Notes: a model not told the origin generated them from the sequence alone. 64,000 bases of DNA from Membranipora membranacea (GCA_914767715.1 OU612070.1:19334025-19398024); one strand, 5' to 3'. Shown: positions 40,801-51,300, numbered from the stretch's first letter. A program made the numbers and translations.

Positions 40801-43800
40801 TTGTTATTAATGAAGCTCCTCTACCTATAAAAGCTTACGCAAATTTATATTTAAGTTGCTATGTTGTCTATGCAGTGTTGATCTATGAAGAGTTTGTAAG
40901 TGTATCTATCCTATTAATGTGCTATTCCAAAAGGAGTTATTCCATATTCCTGATTAGATGAAAGAGTGGTGTGTTAACAAAATTCTAGATGGAGTTTGAT
41001 CCATTTGCTTGTGTTTGGACCACTGGCCGCTGCGGCCTGACCAGTGGAGGGGGGGTAACTCTGAACGCAGGCAAATGGATCAAACTTGATCTAACATTAT
41101 TCTCAAAAAAGTTGATTGTGTAGAATTCCCAGGGATAACCGTCAAACTCTTATGCCTGTTCAACCTCAACACATACTGTCACTAAAGTTTCTTACTCTTA
41201 CTTCTTTATGAACGGAAGAAGGCTTTGACAACAAGGTATAAGATGTTAGTTGCTATTTTTGCCCTTATCTACATACCTATCTAAAAGTTTCCGGTTCCTA
41301 TCACCCGAATTCCTTTCTTTTCAGTGATCTGATCCACAATTAGGAAGCAATTGTTTTAAATTTCATTTGGACCCGGGTCTAATAGTCATTCAGAAAGTTT
41401 GACTTCCAAAATCTTTTGTGTCACTTCACGGCGTGGCTGTGAAGTTTGGTGCAAAGCTAGTTTAAGGGCTCAAACTGTGTCGGATAGCTGGTAGTGGCAT
41501 TTCATTATCAACCACTTTCCCAACAAGTGGTTGATAATGAGATGCAAAGCGTGCAGGTGGTGGTGGTTGCCAGGTTAGACCAGATCCAACAAATTAATAA
41601 ATGGTAGATCGTCTCCTATATATGTAGATTCTCGTCTGAAAACAGAAATTCTTTACATCCTTTTTGCTCCTGATTTTTTCTGTTAGCTATTTCGGTTGAT
41701 TTTGTCAATTTCCAACATTGCCAAGGTTTCAACACCTATCAAGCGATATACTAATGCATGTATATCTCTGATCGATAGAAAGTGAATTAATTCACCTAGC
41801 TTGAGTACCTTCACAAGGAATTGGGTGTGACGACACCTAGTTAAATTAATTAGGGGTGGGTACATGTTAGGTACTCACACTAAATTGACTCTAACGATCA
41901 GAGACACACATGATGTAGACATATTGTAGTCTCGATGTGAGTGTGCAGGGTTTCAGGTAAAGCAAGAATGATCCAATTTGCCTGCATTTGGAGTTGCCCC
42001 CGCTTTCGGCTCAAAAGTAGAATGGGAACAGCTGTAAAGCGGGCAAATTGGATCAAACTTGATCTAGGTTTCAGTATACATATCTACTATTCATGTATTG
42101 TAGACATATCGTTACTACTCTAGTTACGTTCCGGCTGTGCTCGCTAAAAAGAGAAGTGAGTTAGCATTGAAACGTACAGTAGACGCTCACTCCAAGTCAG
42201 GGAGTAGGTTTGGAGATAAGATGAGCGTTCTTATGTTCGGGATCGATTCTACTTCGCTGAGTCAAAGCTATCGACAGCTACCAAGAACAATGGGATATCT
42301 GAGTCAAAATATGCACGGTCACACATTTAAAGGGTAAGAAATACCTAGATCAAGTTTGATCCATTTGTCAGCATTGGAATTGCCCCCCACCCCTCTACTT
42401 AGAAGCCTTTTTGTCTTCAGCGTGTCAGTAGAGGGGAGAGGGCAATTCCAACACTGGCAAAATGGATCAAAATTGATCTAATTAATATCCCATATATCAA
42501 CATGATAGTTGTATATCTAGCTTACAGCATGACAAGCATTCAACCATTCGGAGCCATGCAATATTGTTTTGGTCCTAACCTGGAAGCAAAGTTTGGGTTT
42601 TAGCTGCCTGCAATCATACACAGTTCAAATAGTTGGTTTTATGATGGCCGGGTTTGTCGTAGGTAAATGACTTGAACAAGTTTGAGCCAGTTTACCTGCA
42701 TAGGCTACTAGTTGCTCCCCTTCCAATGGCCACGCTATGACCAGTGGAGGGGAACAACTTCAAATGAAGGCAAACATACCAAACTTGGTCTAGTAAATGG
42801 TTAGCCCTGTTCACACGGCCACGGGTTTTGGTTTTTTTGGTTTTTCACCTAAAAAAACCAAAACCCGTGGCCGTGTGAACAGGGCTAGTAAATGGTCATA
42901 TGGATAGATGTAATATGAACTAATTTTTATCATCACATCTCCTGTATGGCAAAAATGAATTATTAATAACTAAATTTACACAATTTACTGTGATGACTTC
43001 AGCAAAAGGTTAATTGAATTCATGTCAATAGCCCTTTGATATGATTTCCCTTGAACACTGACATTGGTTCAGTGCAGTAATTAATATATCTAAAACTACA
43101 AAATAATAATGGTAAATTATTTACCATGATGACTTTAGCCAAAAATTGATTGCCATCGGTTATAAAATTCTAAAAACATATGAGTTATTCATTCACATGT
43201 TCGTGTATGATTCAGTACAGTATAGCTCACATCAATAGTTTCTTTGAAAATTATTTATAGATACAACAGAGTTCAGGATAACACGTTTATGAATGTCTAT
43301 GCGCTGTTGACTGGTAAACCTGTAGTGGAAGATGTAGGAATAAGCATGTACAGATTCTTCGATGACGACCCACTCATGTTCAAATGGTTCCGTCAAGATC
43401 AGTTTGTCACTGCGTATTATGAGGATTACAAACTGGGTTCTACTTTTAATTGGCTGAAAAGAGGCTTTCACTACAAGCCCACCGACCACTATTTCAGGCC
43501 TTTTTCAGTCGCAGTGGAGAAAGATGACCCCCACGCATGGTCATCCGACTTTTGTTACATGGACAAAGGTACCCATATCTGGTTAGGCGATTGGACAAGG
43601 TCTTTTGCAAAACAGTACGCAAAGTTAAAGTCACCCTACTTTTTGTGGAGTTATACCACCCTGCTCGCTCATGAAGAGGGTAATCTTATGGGTAAAGGTG
43701 ATGCCTATTACTATGAACTGTTTCAGGAAATGCATAAGAGTGGATCATTGAACAATACAGTACTAGTGTTCTTCTCCGATCATGGGTATAGGTACGGCGG

Positions 43801-44467
43801 GCTCAGAGCTACCAAAATAGGGCAAAACGAGGAAAACCACCCTATGATGACGTGGGTATTCCCAGAATGGTTTGAGCAAAAATATAAGTCGCAAATGGAC
43901 ACGTTTAAATTGAACGTTGAAAATAGGCTGACCACTCCGTTTGATGTACATAGGACTGTTCTGGAGTTTGCTAATGGTGCTGTCGATTCAGCCACGCGGG
44001 AAGGTATGAGCAACTTTGGCTCAAGCTTATTTGAGCCAATCAGCGAAAGAAGAACTTGTGAACAGGCTGGGATTCCTGATCACTTTTGCGGATGTCGGGA
44101 GCCTACAGAGTACCCCCTTACTGACATTCTTTCCGTCAAAGCTGCTCAGGCTGTAGTTGATAGATTAAACAAAATCAACGAGGTAGCAAAGGGAAAGTGC
44201 TTGATTTACAAAGTCGATAAAGTAATCCAATCATACCGTCAAAATAGACATGACCTTACAGATGGTAATATCGTAGAGATGTCTGTGACAGTTCGAGTCA
44301 TGCCCAGCGACGCTCAGTTCTCAGCTACAGTGCATGTGTACCTAGACGATTCACTACCGCCCGCGGTCAAAGGGATAAGTAGAGTGAGTTTATATGGAAG
44401 TTCTGCAGATTGCGTAGATGACTTTAGATTGAGACGGTATTGTACATGTAAACCTGAGTTTTTATAA
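34851..44467 (+). CDS. DUF229 (sulfatase-like) membrane-anchored protein
   Basis: Six coding exons in phase: 34851-34944, 37996-38217, 39095-39307, 40351-40505, 42104-42333, 43261-44467 (stop TAA), giving 706 residues, normal for the family. Exon 1 encodes a short basic start followed by a hydrophobic segment (FLCLLLLAGLSMLVLY), so a type II membrane or secreted protein of the secretory pathway is expected. Exon 2 is rich in cysteines. The DUF229 domain belongs to the alkaline phosphatase/sulfatase fold. Visible motifs are GIDSTSLSQSYRQLP (Asp276), YNRVQDNTFMNVYALLTGK just after, SYTTLLAHEEGN, and the metal-site motif SDHGYRYGG (Asp478, His479). The C-x-P-S-R formylglycine motif of true sulfatases is absent, so the reaction is unknown. 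For exon 5 an acceptor at 42123 breaks phase, whereas 42103 keeps it. Confidence 0.92.
34990..35190 (+). repeat. interspersed repeat, related to 35818-35995
   Basis: The segment with TTATGATTTGCCCATCGTAT, a CAAGTTGTCTTTTACTATAGCCGGAAG block and ACCTGCTCATAGCTTACT-like end is repeated with divergence at 35818-35995. It is probably the body of the SINE whose tRNA-like head is visible at 35697. It lies in intron 1 of the DUF229 gene. Confidence 0.55.
35697..35995 (+). repeat. tRNA-derived SINE with body
   Basis: An A-box-like AACTCAGTTGGTAGAATC and a B-box-like GGTTTGATCCTC sit about 40 bases apart, followed by a body shared with 34990-35190 (GATTTGCCCATTGTATG, CAACCGGAAGGC). It lies in intron 1 of the DUF229 gene. 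Confidence 0.6.
37851..37955. mobile_element. hairpin MITE (TAGATCAAGTT family), copy 2
   Basis: Starts TAGATCAAGTTTGATCCATT; the right arm has CGAATGCAGGCAGGTGGATC and a decayed end. It ends 40 bases before exon 2 of the DUF229 gene. Confidence 0.78.
38362..38841. repeat. foldback repeat in DUF229 intron 2
   Basis: Outer arms pair: TTTAAGACTAGGGCCATATG on the left with CATATTGCCCTAGTCTTAAA on the right, and ATATTGAGTGCCTAGGCCAT with its complement. Inner arms around the loop (GAGGCATGAAGCCTC / GTGCCTCAACGATGG) also pair. About 480 bases in all. No target duplication was recognised. Confidence 0.75.
39817..40324. mobile_element. palindromic ~508-bp MITE, copy C
   Basis: Same ends as copies A and B, TA on both sides, 508 bases. 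The right end is 26 bases before exon 4 of the DUF229 gene (starts 40351), so part of the branch-site region of this intron may be transposon-derived. Confidence 0.88.
40986..41093. mobile_element. hairpin MITE (TAGATCAAGTT family), copy 3
   Basis: Starts TAGATGGAGTTTGATCCATT and ends GGATCAAACTTGATCTA. The arms enclose GGCCGCTGCGGCC. It lies in DUF229 intron 4. Confidence 0.78.
41757..41912. mobile_element. MITE family 3, copy in DUF229 intron 4
   Basis: Starts CATGTATATCTCTGATCGAT, contains GGGGTGGGTACATGTTAGGT and GACTCTAACGATCAGAG, and ends ACACACATG. Same orientation as the copy at 15028 and opposite to 16954. Confidence 0.72.
41958..42066. mobile_element. hairpin MITE (TAGATCAAGTT family), copy 4
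   Basis: The left end is diverged (TAAAGCAAGAATGATCCAAT); the right end is clean (GGATCAAACTTGATCTA). It ends 37 bases before exon 5 of the DUF229 gene. Confidence 0.75.
42346..42480. mobile_element. hairpin MITE (TAGATCAAGTT family), copy 5
   Basis: Starts TAGATCAAGTTTGATCCATT and ends AATGGATCAAAATTGATCTA. The long stem includes CCCCTCTACT with its complement. It begins 13 bases after the last base of exon 5, next to the splice donor. A close relative is the copy at 45502-45618. Confidence 0.82.
42672..42792. mobile_element. hairpin MITE (TAGATCAAGTT family), copy 6
   Basis: Left TTGAACAAGTTTGAGCCAGT and right CCAAACTTGGTCTA, with the typical TAGTTGCTCCCC and ACCAGTGGAGGG arms. A second, unrelated hairpin element lies directly beyond its right end. 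Confidence 0.7.
42802..42887. mobile_element. 86-bp perfect hairpin element with 9-bp target duplication
   Basis: Two 37-base arms (left begins TAGCCCTGTTCACACGGCCA) are exact reverse complements around a 12-base loop. GTAAATGGT flanks both sides (42793-42801 and 42888-42896), a perfect 9-base duplication. A possible decayed half-copy is near 46262-46300 (CGCGGCCACGGGATTAGGTT). Confidence 0.9.
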
Positions 44468-44486
44468 GCTTGTACTTAGGCCGAAT

Positions 44487-44660
44487 AATTTGTATATGAC
44501 TGAGTTCCTTGTATACCACTGAGTACTTTGTATATGACTGAGTACTTAGTATATCACTGAGTACTTTGTATACCACTTAGTACTTTGTATATGACTGATT
44601 ACTTTGTATATGACTGATTACTTTGTATACGACTGATTACATTGTATATCACACTTTATT
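44487..44660 (+). repeat. ~19-base minisatellite in the DUF229 3' UTR
   Basis: Starting about 20 bases after the stop codon, about nine units like TTGTATATGACTGAGTACT follow head to tail, with small changes (ACCACTGAGT, GACTGATTAC). AT-rich with a regular TGTATA core. Confidence 0.88.
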
Positions 44661-45051
44661 TGTATTTACTTACTGTACAAATCATGCCTTAGTAATTTTT
44701 GTGCCATGTTGTTGTCAAATAGTATTTATTACTGGCATATCAACAACCCTCCTACAATTTTTTTCCTATATAACTATTTGGTTATATTGTTGTTCTATTC
44801 TGCTGAGGTTTTTTTCCGAAAAATATTTAGTTTCTGGTCATAGGGTTTTAGAATTAAGAAAATCATGTGCAATTTTTGCAGCTGTTAGGTGCCATATTGT
44901 AAATTGTTGCCATATTGTAAATTGTTGCTTCATACTTCAATTTTGTCCCTCTTCCCGCTCAGTTTCATACCGCAAAGTTTACAAGTTTTCAGTGGTGTAA
45001 ATATGAAGTTTGAATAATAGTTGTCATCATTCGTTGTTATTATTTGTTAAT

Positions 45052-45070
45052 AATAAAATGTCCAAAATAA
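45052..45070 (+). terminator. candidate polyadenylation signals of the DUF229 gene
   Basis: Two AATAAA hexamers (45052-45057 and 45065-45070) about 590 bases after the stop codon. Confidence 0.5.
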
Positions 45071-45501
45071 AACATGCACCCATATACCATATCCCTCTTT
45101 TTCCCATGATAAAAATTAATGAAGAAGTTTATTATTTCACATCCTTACACCTTCGTGTGGGTGAGAATAGGAAATGAAATGTTGCTATCAAAATTACTTT
45201 ACCAATTCATGTGAGAAGATAAATCTCACTAATGCATTATTATTTAGACAAGTCTTGGAAACTATTTTAGTGGACAAGACCAGTGGTAACAACATTATTC
45301 AGGTTTAGCATTCAGTGAGGAAAACCAAATCTTCAGGTCGAATTAACGTGTTATATGAAACCAAAGTGTAATAGCGTTACACCTTGAGAAAACAAAATCA
45401 TCCATTCTGTTGGATAGATGCGTTATATGATCAATTGAAATGAGGCTTGTGCAAATTTGTTGTACATTATGTGTATCACATTTGACACAATGGATGGTAA
45501 C

Positions 45502-45618
45502 TATATCAAGTTTGGTCCATTTTGCCAGCGCTGGAATTGCCCCCTCCTCTACTGAAACGCCGAAGTGTTAGTAGAGGGGGCAACTCCAACGCTGGCAAAA
45601 TGGATCAACATTGATCTA
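45502..45618. mobile_element. hairpin MITE (TAGATCAAGTT family), copy 7
   Basis: Left TATATCAAGTTTGGTCCATT and right AATGGATCAACATTGATCTA, with a long stem containing GCCAGCGCTGGAATTGCCCC. It ends about 100 bases from the ISCA2 stop codon, in its probable 3' UTR. Confidence 0.82.
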
Positions 45619-45715
45619 GCTAGATGATGACTATGTGTATCATCTTAAGTCCTTCAAACCCGAACGAAACAAATGCACACAACAATCAATCAAGAGCAGC
45701 ATTTTCTGGATTCTG

Positions 45716-48700
45716 TCAGTCCTTGATGGCAAAAGATGCACCGCAGGAGCAGCCTGCCTCAGCTAGGGGATTGTCTATAAGTCTGAATGCCGACCTGATG
45801 AGTTCTGTGTTGTAATCGAGAGTAGAGCCGCGTACATAGTCCAACGATTCATCATCAATGATAACATCCACACCTTTGTAGCTAATCAATCTTCAACAAA
45901 AATGGTGTGAAGGATAGATAAGAAATTGTTGCTTCTAAAGTCTCACTATGTATGAAATATTTAATTAGTTAAGAGGCTCTACCAATAGGAGAGTAATAAT
46001 ATATACTAGTCTATTATAACTTGACCAGGTTTGGACCATTGACCTGAATTTGGTTCAATTGGAGTTGCTCCCCCCTCCACTGGTCATGCCGCAGTGCAAG
46101 GGGAGCAACTGGAATGCAGGCAAATAGGATCAAACTTGATCTATTTATAACTATTATGTCTACATCCGGCAAAGTTACAGTCGGGTCGAGGTTGAAATAC
46201 TGGCACATATAGTTCACATTCACGCTTCAAATCTCCTTAACGGCAATTCCCTAGACTTGTGGGCACGCGGCCACGGGATTAGGTTTTGTTTGTTTGGTGG
46301 CCTTGTATATCTTGGTATAGTAGTATAGTAGGCTAGCGAACCCGGTACTGCTGTATACTAAGAGTGCAGGTCAATATATGGGTCTGCAAATGACTTGTGA
46401 AGCCGATGTTACGGATTTGATTCCAAAGATAACTAAGAGCTTAACACCCGTAGAAAAAGAACACTCACAAAATGAGTTTCACGGCAAGCTATTTAGTTTA
46501 TTTCACTTCGGTGCTGTCCCTAAAGACTCACAAAACAACGGGCAGCATAGTATAGTATTGGGGGTATGATAATGTGGTTCGATTTGCATATTAACATCAG
46601 GTTACTTTTTCAAATGACTTTTTTGTATTTCTCATCAGTCTCCCGTCATGAATCAGACCTTACACCTAGAAATGCCCTTCTCAGCTCATTTTAAACAGTG
46701 ATATCAAAATGTTGGAGTAAAAACTGGTGTCATTAGACAATATGTATGGGCTCCTAGGAATATACGGAATTTTCTACTGCTAAATGAAGCTCAAACCTAA
46801 ATTACAAAAAGAGGTTATACAATGAATATATTTCACCGGTAATGACATGCCATTGACGCCGCTGCATGACAAAGTTGAAGAACTTTTACAACAAAATGGT
46901 GATGTAACTTACATATCTTCCTCCTCAAGGGTTTCTTGCTGATCGTTAAGAGAGAATAAATATTGAAAGCCTGAGCAGCCACCACCCTCAACTCGGATCC
47001 TTAGCTGACTACCATCGCTGCATACCTTCTTCATTTGCTACAAATAGTCAAAAAGGTGATATTAACTGTTGGTGATTAGAAAACCGTGAGATCTCAGTGT
47101 ATCCATTTACCCCCATTGATAGGCCTAGATGGCTTTGATCGATCAAGACTTTTAATTTGCAATTTCCTCCATGCAAACTAAGAAATATCTATGCTTTTTT
47201 TTTAAAGTTACATAATATCTTGATTTTTAGAATAGCATGGGATGCTTTACATCAATTATTAATTTTATTTTTTATTCTATGCTATTAGTATTCATAAGTG
47301 TCAAAACAGGGAGAGAGAGCTTTGTCCCTTGGTTGGGTAACAAAGCATATCAATTGTCAACTCTTTTGGTCAATATGTCAACAAAGAGAGATATCCCTAA
47401 AAATAGGAACTTCGGAGTTTGTGTTAATTTTAATCATTACCAGAATAAGGACAACAGATTCAGTATTGTGAAACTCGGATAGCAAAAGGAAAATAACAAC
47501 AACATTTGGCTTTTGTGGTGTCCTTTTTCAAACACCACTATTCTGTTTCTTGTATTTAATATTTGAATGAGCCAATATCCAACATATTGGCCTCAAATTA
47601 TTAAACAGCACCCTAGACAATGTTGAATTTAAACTCAAATATTCCTTGGCTATGAGGCGGATTACCTTAACAGCTCTCTCATTGATAATGATGGTATCTG
47701 GTGATGGTATTCCTTTACTAAATGCTGCCTTCTGAGCTGTGTAGAGAGAAGGCGCTTGACTCAACAACGTACACCTGGCCTGTAAAGCAAGCCCTGCATA
47801 GAACCTAAAAAAAATTGGTAGCAGAGTAAAAATGTGCATTTGTTGAATCAAAACTGACTTACCAGATGTTGGGAAACGGTAATGCGCTTACATCTGTGTT
47901 AACTTTGTGTGTTTAACTATTGACAAGTTTACAATGTTACCCACTTAGGGCCTAATAGTAAACAGATAAGTAAAATGGTGCTAAAAGAAGTTGAAGAAGA
48001 GGAGAGTTTAGTAATGAAGTTTTCAGTCCTATCATTAATCAAGTCATTTAATTTGGCGTTGGGAAAATTGTATCAGCCAGAGTCTAGATTAATTGTAGGT
48101 GGTTTGGTGCAAAAGGCATTGTTGTGGCTGGCTGACCAAACAGTCCCACCTTGACTTAAATAATGGACGCCACACTATACATGTACACATCATGAAGCCA
48201 GTAAGAGGACTCTCTGCATGGTACATGGTTGCTGTCATGGCGTCCACTGCAGCTCTGGTCTTGCAATGTTCCTAACTCTGATCAGTGGTCAAAAGATGTA
48301 GCGTGCAGGTTTGGAATAGCTTTCCCTGAAATAGCGGGCAAGAAACAGAAAGCAAGCCCCAGGGGCCCACACATGCTTATAGGGGAATAAATAAGGAGTG
48401 CTAACTAAATGCAGGCCGAGTGACTAGAGGAAGGATTTCATTGGATATACTAGAGATCCCCTGGTGTAGCTTAATTGCTGGACTCCATCTTAGAGAGGGA
48501 GATATTATTCATTGATATAAGCTCAACACGCATATGAAGATTGATTCATTAGTGTTATTACTCATGCCTTGTGACTGTCAAAACCAGTCCAATGACTGGT
48601 GCACTGGGTAAAATAGAATGAAAGGGCCGGTCAAGAAACCTTTCTATTCCTGGACACGAATAATATATAATCAGTGAAATACCTCAGATTTTGTGTTGAA

Positions 48701-48930
48701 AGCATTAGGATTGGTTGGAATTTCTTGTCTTGAGAGGAATACCCGTTTTGAACTTGCTATCAGGCCTTTAAAATTTATTTGTAGTGAGCTTTTTTTGCAA
48801 GAGAAAATAGAATTCAGGCTGATGTAAACCGAAAGCAAGTTTTGTGTAATAGTTTTGGTTTCACTTTGAATGTTTTTTACCAGGAATCTTGAATTGTGAT
48901 GGGGGTACTGGATAGATGCCATCGAATCAT
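45716..48930 (-). CDS. ISCA2: iron-sulfur cluster assembly 2 (ISCA2, A-type carrier)
   Basis: Minus-strand exons, in transcript order: possible first exon 48930-48881 (low confidence), then 47804-47666, 47037-46913 and 45890-45716 (stop TGA at 45718-45716). The last three are in phase and unmistakable. ISCA2 works with ISCA1 in the mitochondrial matrix to build 4Fe-4S clusters. The three conserved cluster-ligand cysteines are present: one in [11 protein letters not shown], and two in GCSCGASF near the C-terminus. The segment 47804-47666 lacks a Met, so a further 5' exon is required. The proposed one (50 nt, starts MIRWHLSS, donor TG|GTAAAA) fits the phase, gives a basic, mitochondrial-targeting-like start and yields 162 residues, near the ~154 of the human protein, but rests on nothing else. 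Convergent with the DUF229 gene and divergent from the PKC gene. Confidence 0.92.
46019..46143. mobile_element. hairpin MITE (TAGATCAAGTT family), copy 8
   Basis: Left ACTTGACCAGGTTTGGACCA, right GGATCAAACTTGATCTA, with GGAGTTGCTCCCCCCTCCAC and its complement forming the stem. It lies in the last intron of ISCA2. Confidence 0.78.
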
Positions 48931-49156
48931 AAATAAATACAGACTAGGGAAACTGACAAATTCTTGTATATGCTTCTTTCATTCAAATTAATTTTCATGT
49001 CAATGTATGTTGGGTCTTGCACATGCGCAAAACCAGCTGCTCAATACTGGAGTTGGAGTAATTTGTTTTCTTGGGTCAACACCTCAAGTAACTTTTATGA
49101 GCGGGCAGTAACTAACTGGGTGGTGAATGCATGATTAGCATGTATAAGAAAGAGGT

Positions 49157-49213
49157 TATATAGGCTTGGCACAGAACACATTATACAAAATATCAAGGTT
49201 ATCCACTCTACAA
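49157..49213 (+). promoter_or_regulatory. possible TATA box and non-coding first exon of the PKC gene
   Basis: TATATAGG at 49157-49164 is followed about 50 bases later by CTACAA|GTAAGT (donor at 49214). If transcription starts near 49187, this would be a short non-coding exon spliced to an acceptor near 51108. Pattern match only. Confidence 0.25.
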
Positions 49214-49275
49214 GTAAGTTTGAACTACTTCACAAATTAAAGCAAGTAGTAAGTACAAAGTTAGTAGCTAGCTGG

Positions 49276-49312
49276 CTAGCCTGTCTTAACAAAGCTTGTC
49301 AAGACAGGCTAG
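49276..49312. repeat. short hairpin, shared with 40588-40609
   Basis: CTAGCCTGTCTT and AAGACAGGCTAG pair perfectly. The right half (ACAAAGCTTGTCAAGACAGG and following) occurs in reverse complement at 40588-40609 in DUF229 intron 4, so this is a small dispersed repeat. Confidence 0.6.
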
Positions 49313-51300
49313 TCCTTGCTATACTCAAAATGGTAAAACTTTCTTCACTGACTTTAGATCCACCTCACTAAGAAATGTTAGTGATTTTGCCTTCAATAGC
49401 CACAGTGCACTGGCAGTTATTTAGCAATGAACTCATCATATCATTGGTTGGTTTTAGTAGTACTAGTAGGCTAACTTTATTTATAGTCATTATTTTTGCT
49501 AGTAGTAGGTAGGTAGTACTGGGTATTGAACCTGGCTGACCAAGCCTAGCTAGTAGTAGTGTTAGTGCAGCTTCTCACTCACACATCTTCTTGTCTAGGA
49601 TTATGACTTATGAGGAGTCCCAAATACAATCATTCAATGGTACTTTGCTTGTAGTACTAACCGCAATAAAGCAAGAGTAGGCCTTAGTTGTTTTTGGACG
49701 TCCCCATGATCTCTCATGGACGACAATGCATGTAAGCAAAAATAACATTGTTACTGTGTCAGGAGTAGTAAGCAATGATGGCAATCTAAATAGTTTCTCT
49801 TAGAAGAACTCGATTCTTCTAGCTCGTCCCTCACTCATGAAGACGTTACATATAAGAGAAGTGTTGTTTTAACCATCAACACCATATAATTCGCATTGGC
49901 TGATTAAAGAATGTGCCAAATTTCAGTGAAAAATCTGACACTGTTGTCATTAACGTGTTATATGTCAATTAATCAAACTGGCCTTGCCTTATAGTATATA
50001 ATCCATGTTGGATTGTATCGCAGACATTTAGAAAAGCACGCAACTAGACCTTCTTGGCTTCAGGAGTGTTTAGAAGGTGGGATAAGTATAAGTTTTTGAG
50101 TAAATCGGTTTAGGGTACCGCTAACCTCTACACCCACTACTTCTGTTGCCTGTGGTAAACAAACACGGTCAAAGTAACTTCCAACTCTAGCAACTTGCAA
50201 AACAGACTTTCCATTTCCTCAATGAGACTTCCATCATTACTATAGTCGATGCCTTTTTTCACCCAAATGTTTCAAATTGTCAAATAAGTTAACAACAGGC
50301 ATATTTATCAACTTCCTGGTTCAACTGCTTGACAGTGGCTTGGGCAATAAATTACCCTGCTGTGTAACAACATGAAACCCTAAGATTTCAGATGTTGCTG
50401 ATGAACCCTTTTATACAATACAAACTTGGAAGCTCGATGTTTACTTTTCAACGTAACAGGCTGGAGCAAAATCCAGAGGGAATTCTAAACCAGACATGTT
50501 CCAATGGGGCAAGTGGGTGAATTCTGACAAAACTTTCAGTCTATTTTCTGATTGTTTGATTGATTGAAGAAGCAGAGGTGATGTACTTTCATTGAAAGCT
50601 AGTTCAATGCTAGGTTGTGTAAAGACAGCACCCACATAACCTGCTGCAAAATTAACAAAACTCCCAGTCTTGAACTCTAGGCCAGATTATGATTCTAAAG
50701 TTAAGTGGATTCTCATTTCTAATCTCTACATAACAGTATCAGCCTGTTTTTTATGCCCATAGGCCTCAATTTTCCCACTCATGCCAATTGTGAACTGTTC
50801 AAATGATTGTGTTGTGTACCCAGTTCAGTGCAATTACTATACCAGTGCTATGATATCATCGCTGCTCATGTGAAACTAGTTTGAAATTTTAGTATCTAGA
50901 CTATTAAATTTTATGAGGTAGACAATTATTTTGATCACTGAAAACTGCAGAAGATTCACCGACATGTTACAGATTGAATATAATAATAAAAATGATAGTA
51001 GTTACAGGTTTCGAACCTATTCTGTCATCTTTGCACACCAACATTGTATCTGGTGCTGAGGAACTATAAGATATCAATGTTATCGTCTGCTGTTGTTTTG
51101 TATTGTAGATCCATTAAGCTGTTGAGTCTGGGTGAATTGTGACACAAAAGGTGGAAGTGGCTTTCTGTAATACTCGGCACCGTTTTTGAATTTATTGCCG
51201 AATCCCACTCAAGTTTCCTCTGCTGATGAAGGCGGGGGCGTACATAGAAAAAAACCTGCTTCTCCAGGTAATAGTGAACCCAGCATAGTCAACATTCATC

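Larger units (their letters stand above)
44661..45715. other. convergent 3' region between the DUF229 gene and ISCA2
   Basis: No exon seen. It contains facing polyadenylation signals (AATAAA 45052-45057 and 45065-45070 on the plus strand; the complement TTTATT at 45128-45133 for the minus strand) and one hairpin MITE. Confidence 0.55.
48931..51300. other. divergent intergenic region between ISCA2 and the PKC gene
   Basis: No coding exon recognised. It contains a TATA-like motif followed by a donor-like GTAAGT, a hairpin at 49276-49312, and the probable 5' UTR of the PKC transcript just before 51301 (an acceptor-like TTGTAG lies near 51108). Confidence 0.5.

Noticed and set aside
42124-42333. 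DUF229 exon 5 starting at 42124 (acceptor CTCTAG)
   Set aside because: Leaves the reading frame out of phase with exon 4; the acceptor at 42103 restores it and adds a family-like segment.
34851-44467. Calling the DUF229 gene a true sulfatase
   Set aside because: The C-x-P-S-R formylglycine motif is not found in any exon.
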